NCBI GenBank assembly: GCA_025450095.1
Contig: JANWID010000225.1
Location: forward strand, 1-5,465
DNA from: Bacteroidia bacterium
GTDB lineage: Bacteria > Bacteroidota > Bacteroidia > AKYH767-A > OLB10
Reading direction: 5' to 3'
DNA length: 5,465 bases
Each line of letters opens with the position of its first letter. Position 1 is the stretch's first letter. The notes under the pieces are model-generated. The model was not told where the DNA came from and ran no database searches. It was given only the letters and a program-made list of their open reading frames with translations. Both the position numbers and the translations under genes were made by a program. Of the stretch, positions 4,459 through 5,465 are shown piece by piece.

Positions 4459-5465
4459 ATGGGCAGGCAACTTTTACTTCAGCATTTAAATGTTCCCGGA
4501 ATCCGGGGCATTCAGGCATTTCGTGCTCATGGTGGTTATTCGGCGCTTGAAAAAGCTTTGAAAATGAAACCTGATGAGGTGACTGAAGAAGTCAAAAAAT
4601 CAGGACTAAGGGGTCGTGGTGGAGCCGGATTTCCTGCAGGGATGAAGTGGAGTTTTCTCGCCAAACCTGATGGTGTGCCCCGTTACCTGGTATGTAATGC
4701 CGATGAAAGCGAACCCGGTACTTTTAAAGATCGTTATCTGATGTCACTTCTTCCTCATGCTTTAATTGAGGGAATGATAGTTTCCAGCTTTGCTCTTGGT
4801 GCAAACACATCTTACATTTATATCAGGGGTGAAATGATGTACGTGTATCATATACTTGAAGAAGCAATTGCTGAAGCTTATGAAGCAGGGCTCTTAGGAA
4901 AAAATATTTTAGGTTCAGGATACTCACTTGATTTGTATGTTCACCCTGGTGGTGGCGCTTATATATGTGGTGAGGAAACAGCACTGCTGGAATCACTCGA
5001 AGGTAAACGAGGTAATCCTCGTATTAAACCACCATTCCCTGCCGTAAAAGGATTGTGGGGTTGTCCTACAGTGGTAAATAATGTTGAAACTATTGCCGCC
5101 GTTCCTCATATCATTAATATGGGTGGTGATGAATATGCTAAAATCGGCATCGGTAAAAGTACCGGTACAAAATTAATTTCTGCATGTGGTCACATCAATA
5201 AACCAGGTGTGTATGAAATTGAATTGGGACTTCCGGTAGAAGAATTTATTTATTCTAATTCATATTGCGGAGGAATCAGGAATGGAAAAAAATTAAAAGC
5301 CGTGGTGGCAGGTGGTTCTTCGGTTCCAATTTTACCTGCCGACCTGATTCTCACAACCGCAAAGGGTGAGCCCAGGCTGATGAGTTATGAATCACTGGCA
5401 GATGGCGGATTTACTTCCGGAACCATGTTGGGATCCGGAGGATTTATAGTGATGGATGAAGATTC
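4459..5465 (+). CDS. nuoF: NADH-quinone oxidoreductase subunit F (NuoF), FMN- and NADH-binding, 3' end outside window
   Basis: NuoF oxidises NADH with FMN and feeds electrons into the iron-sulfur chain of complex I. The frame from the ATG at 4459 is open to the window edge, giving 335 whole codons; the family is usually about 430-450 residues. Conserved motifs are GRGGAGFPAGMKW (52-64), part of the nucleotide-binding glycine-rich loop; CNADESEPGTFKDR (79-92), an FMN-contacting segment; GGGAYICGEETALLESLEG (164-182) followed by KRGNPRIKPPFP; and LGSGGFIVMDE (324-334). The cysteines that bind the 4Fe-4S cluster N3 lie in the part beyond the window, so its presence cannot be confirmed here. The start is one base after the nuoE stop, implying translational coupling and matched amounts of the two partner subunits. 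The gene is too long in frame and too well conserved to be a fragment; the truncation is only the window edge. Confidence 0.97.
   Translation, partial: MGRQLLLQHLNVPGIRGIQAFRAHGGYSALEKALKMKPDEVTEEVKKSGLRGRGGAGFPAGMKWSFLAKPDGVPRYLVCNADESEPGTFKDRYLMSLLPHALIEGMIVSSFALGANTSYIYIRGEMMYVYHILEEAIAEAYEAGLLGKNILGSGYSLDLYVHPGGGAYICGEETALLESLEGKRGNPRIKPPFPAVKGLWGCPTVVNNVETIAAVPHIINMGGDEYAKIGIGKSTGTKLISACGHINKPGVYEIELGLPVEEFIYSNSYCGGIRNGKKLKAVVAGGSSVPILPADLILTTAKGEPRLMSYESLADGGFTSGTMLGSGGFIVMDED

Overview
The window comes from a member of the Bacteroidota. The evidence is a type IX secretion (T9SS) type A sorting domain on the first gene, A/T-rich translation leaders with almost no Shine-Dalgarno sequence, moderately AT-rich DNA, and Bacteroidota-style wording of the complex I subunits. 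I cannot name the genus.

Layout. Positions 1-659 hold the 3' end of a gene for a large secreted protein that ends in a T9SS sorting domain; its start lies outside the window. A strong intrinsic terminator (674-710) closes that transcript. The next ~330 bases (660-990) hold no convincing gene, only the terminator, a possible decayed reading frame on the minus strand and a candidate Bacteroidota-type promoter. From 991 to the right edge runs the start of a nuo operon in the order nuoA, nuoB, nuoC, nuoD, nuoE, nuoF (nuoF is cut by the window end). All six genes are on the plus strand and intact as far as visible.

Function. The genes encode the front half of respiratory complex I (NADH:quinone oxidoreductase). 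NuoF (FMN, NADH) and NuoE (2Fe-2S cluster) are the electron input module. NuoB (cluster N2), NuoC and NuoD form the connecting module with the quinone pocket. NuoA is a membrane subunit at the junction. NuoE and NuoF make this an NADH-oxidising enzyme, unlike the 11-subunit versions that lack the input module. NuoC and NuoD are separate proteins, not the fused NuoCD. Cluster and quinone-site residues are present with canonical spacing, but the extreme C-terminus of NuoD departs from the classical sequence.

Most unusual signal. The three longer spacers inside the operon (nuoA-nuoB, nuoC-nuoD, nuoD-nuoE) each contain short degenerate tandem repeats starting 1-7 bases after the upstream stop codon. 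Four of the five arrays have a 7-base period and the fifth a 10-base period, yet each array has a different unit sequence. The two tight junctions (nuoB-nuoC, 6 nt; nuoE-nuoF, 1 nt) have none. No known element explains this shared period without shared sequence. I see no mobile element, tRNA, rRNA or CRISPR array.
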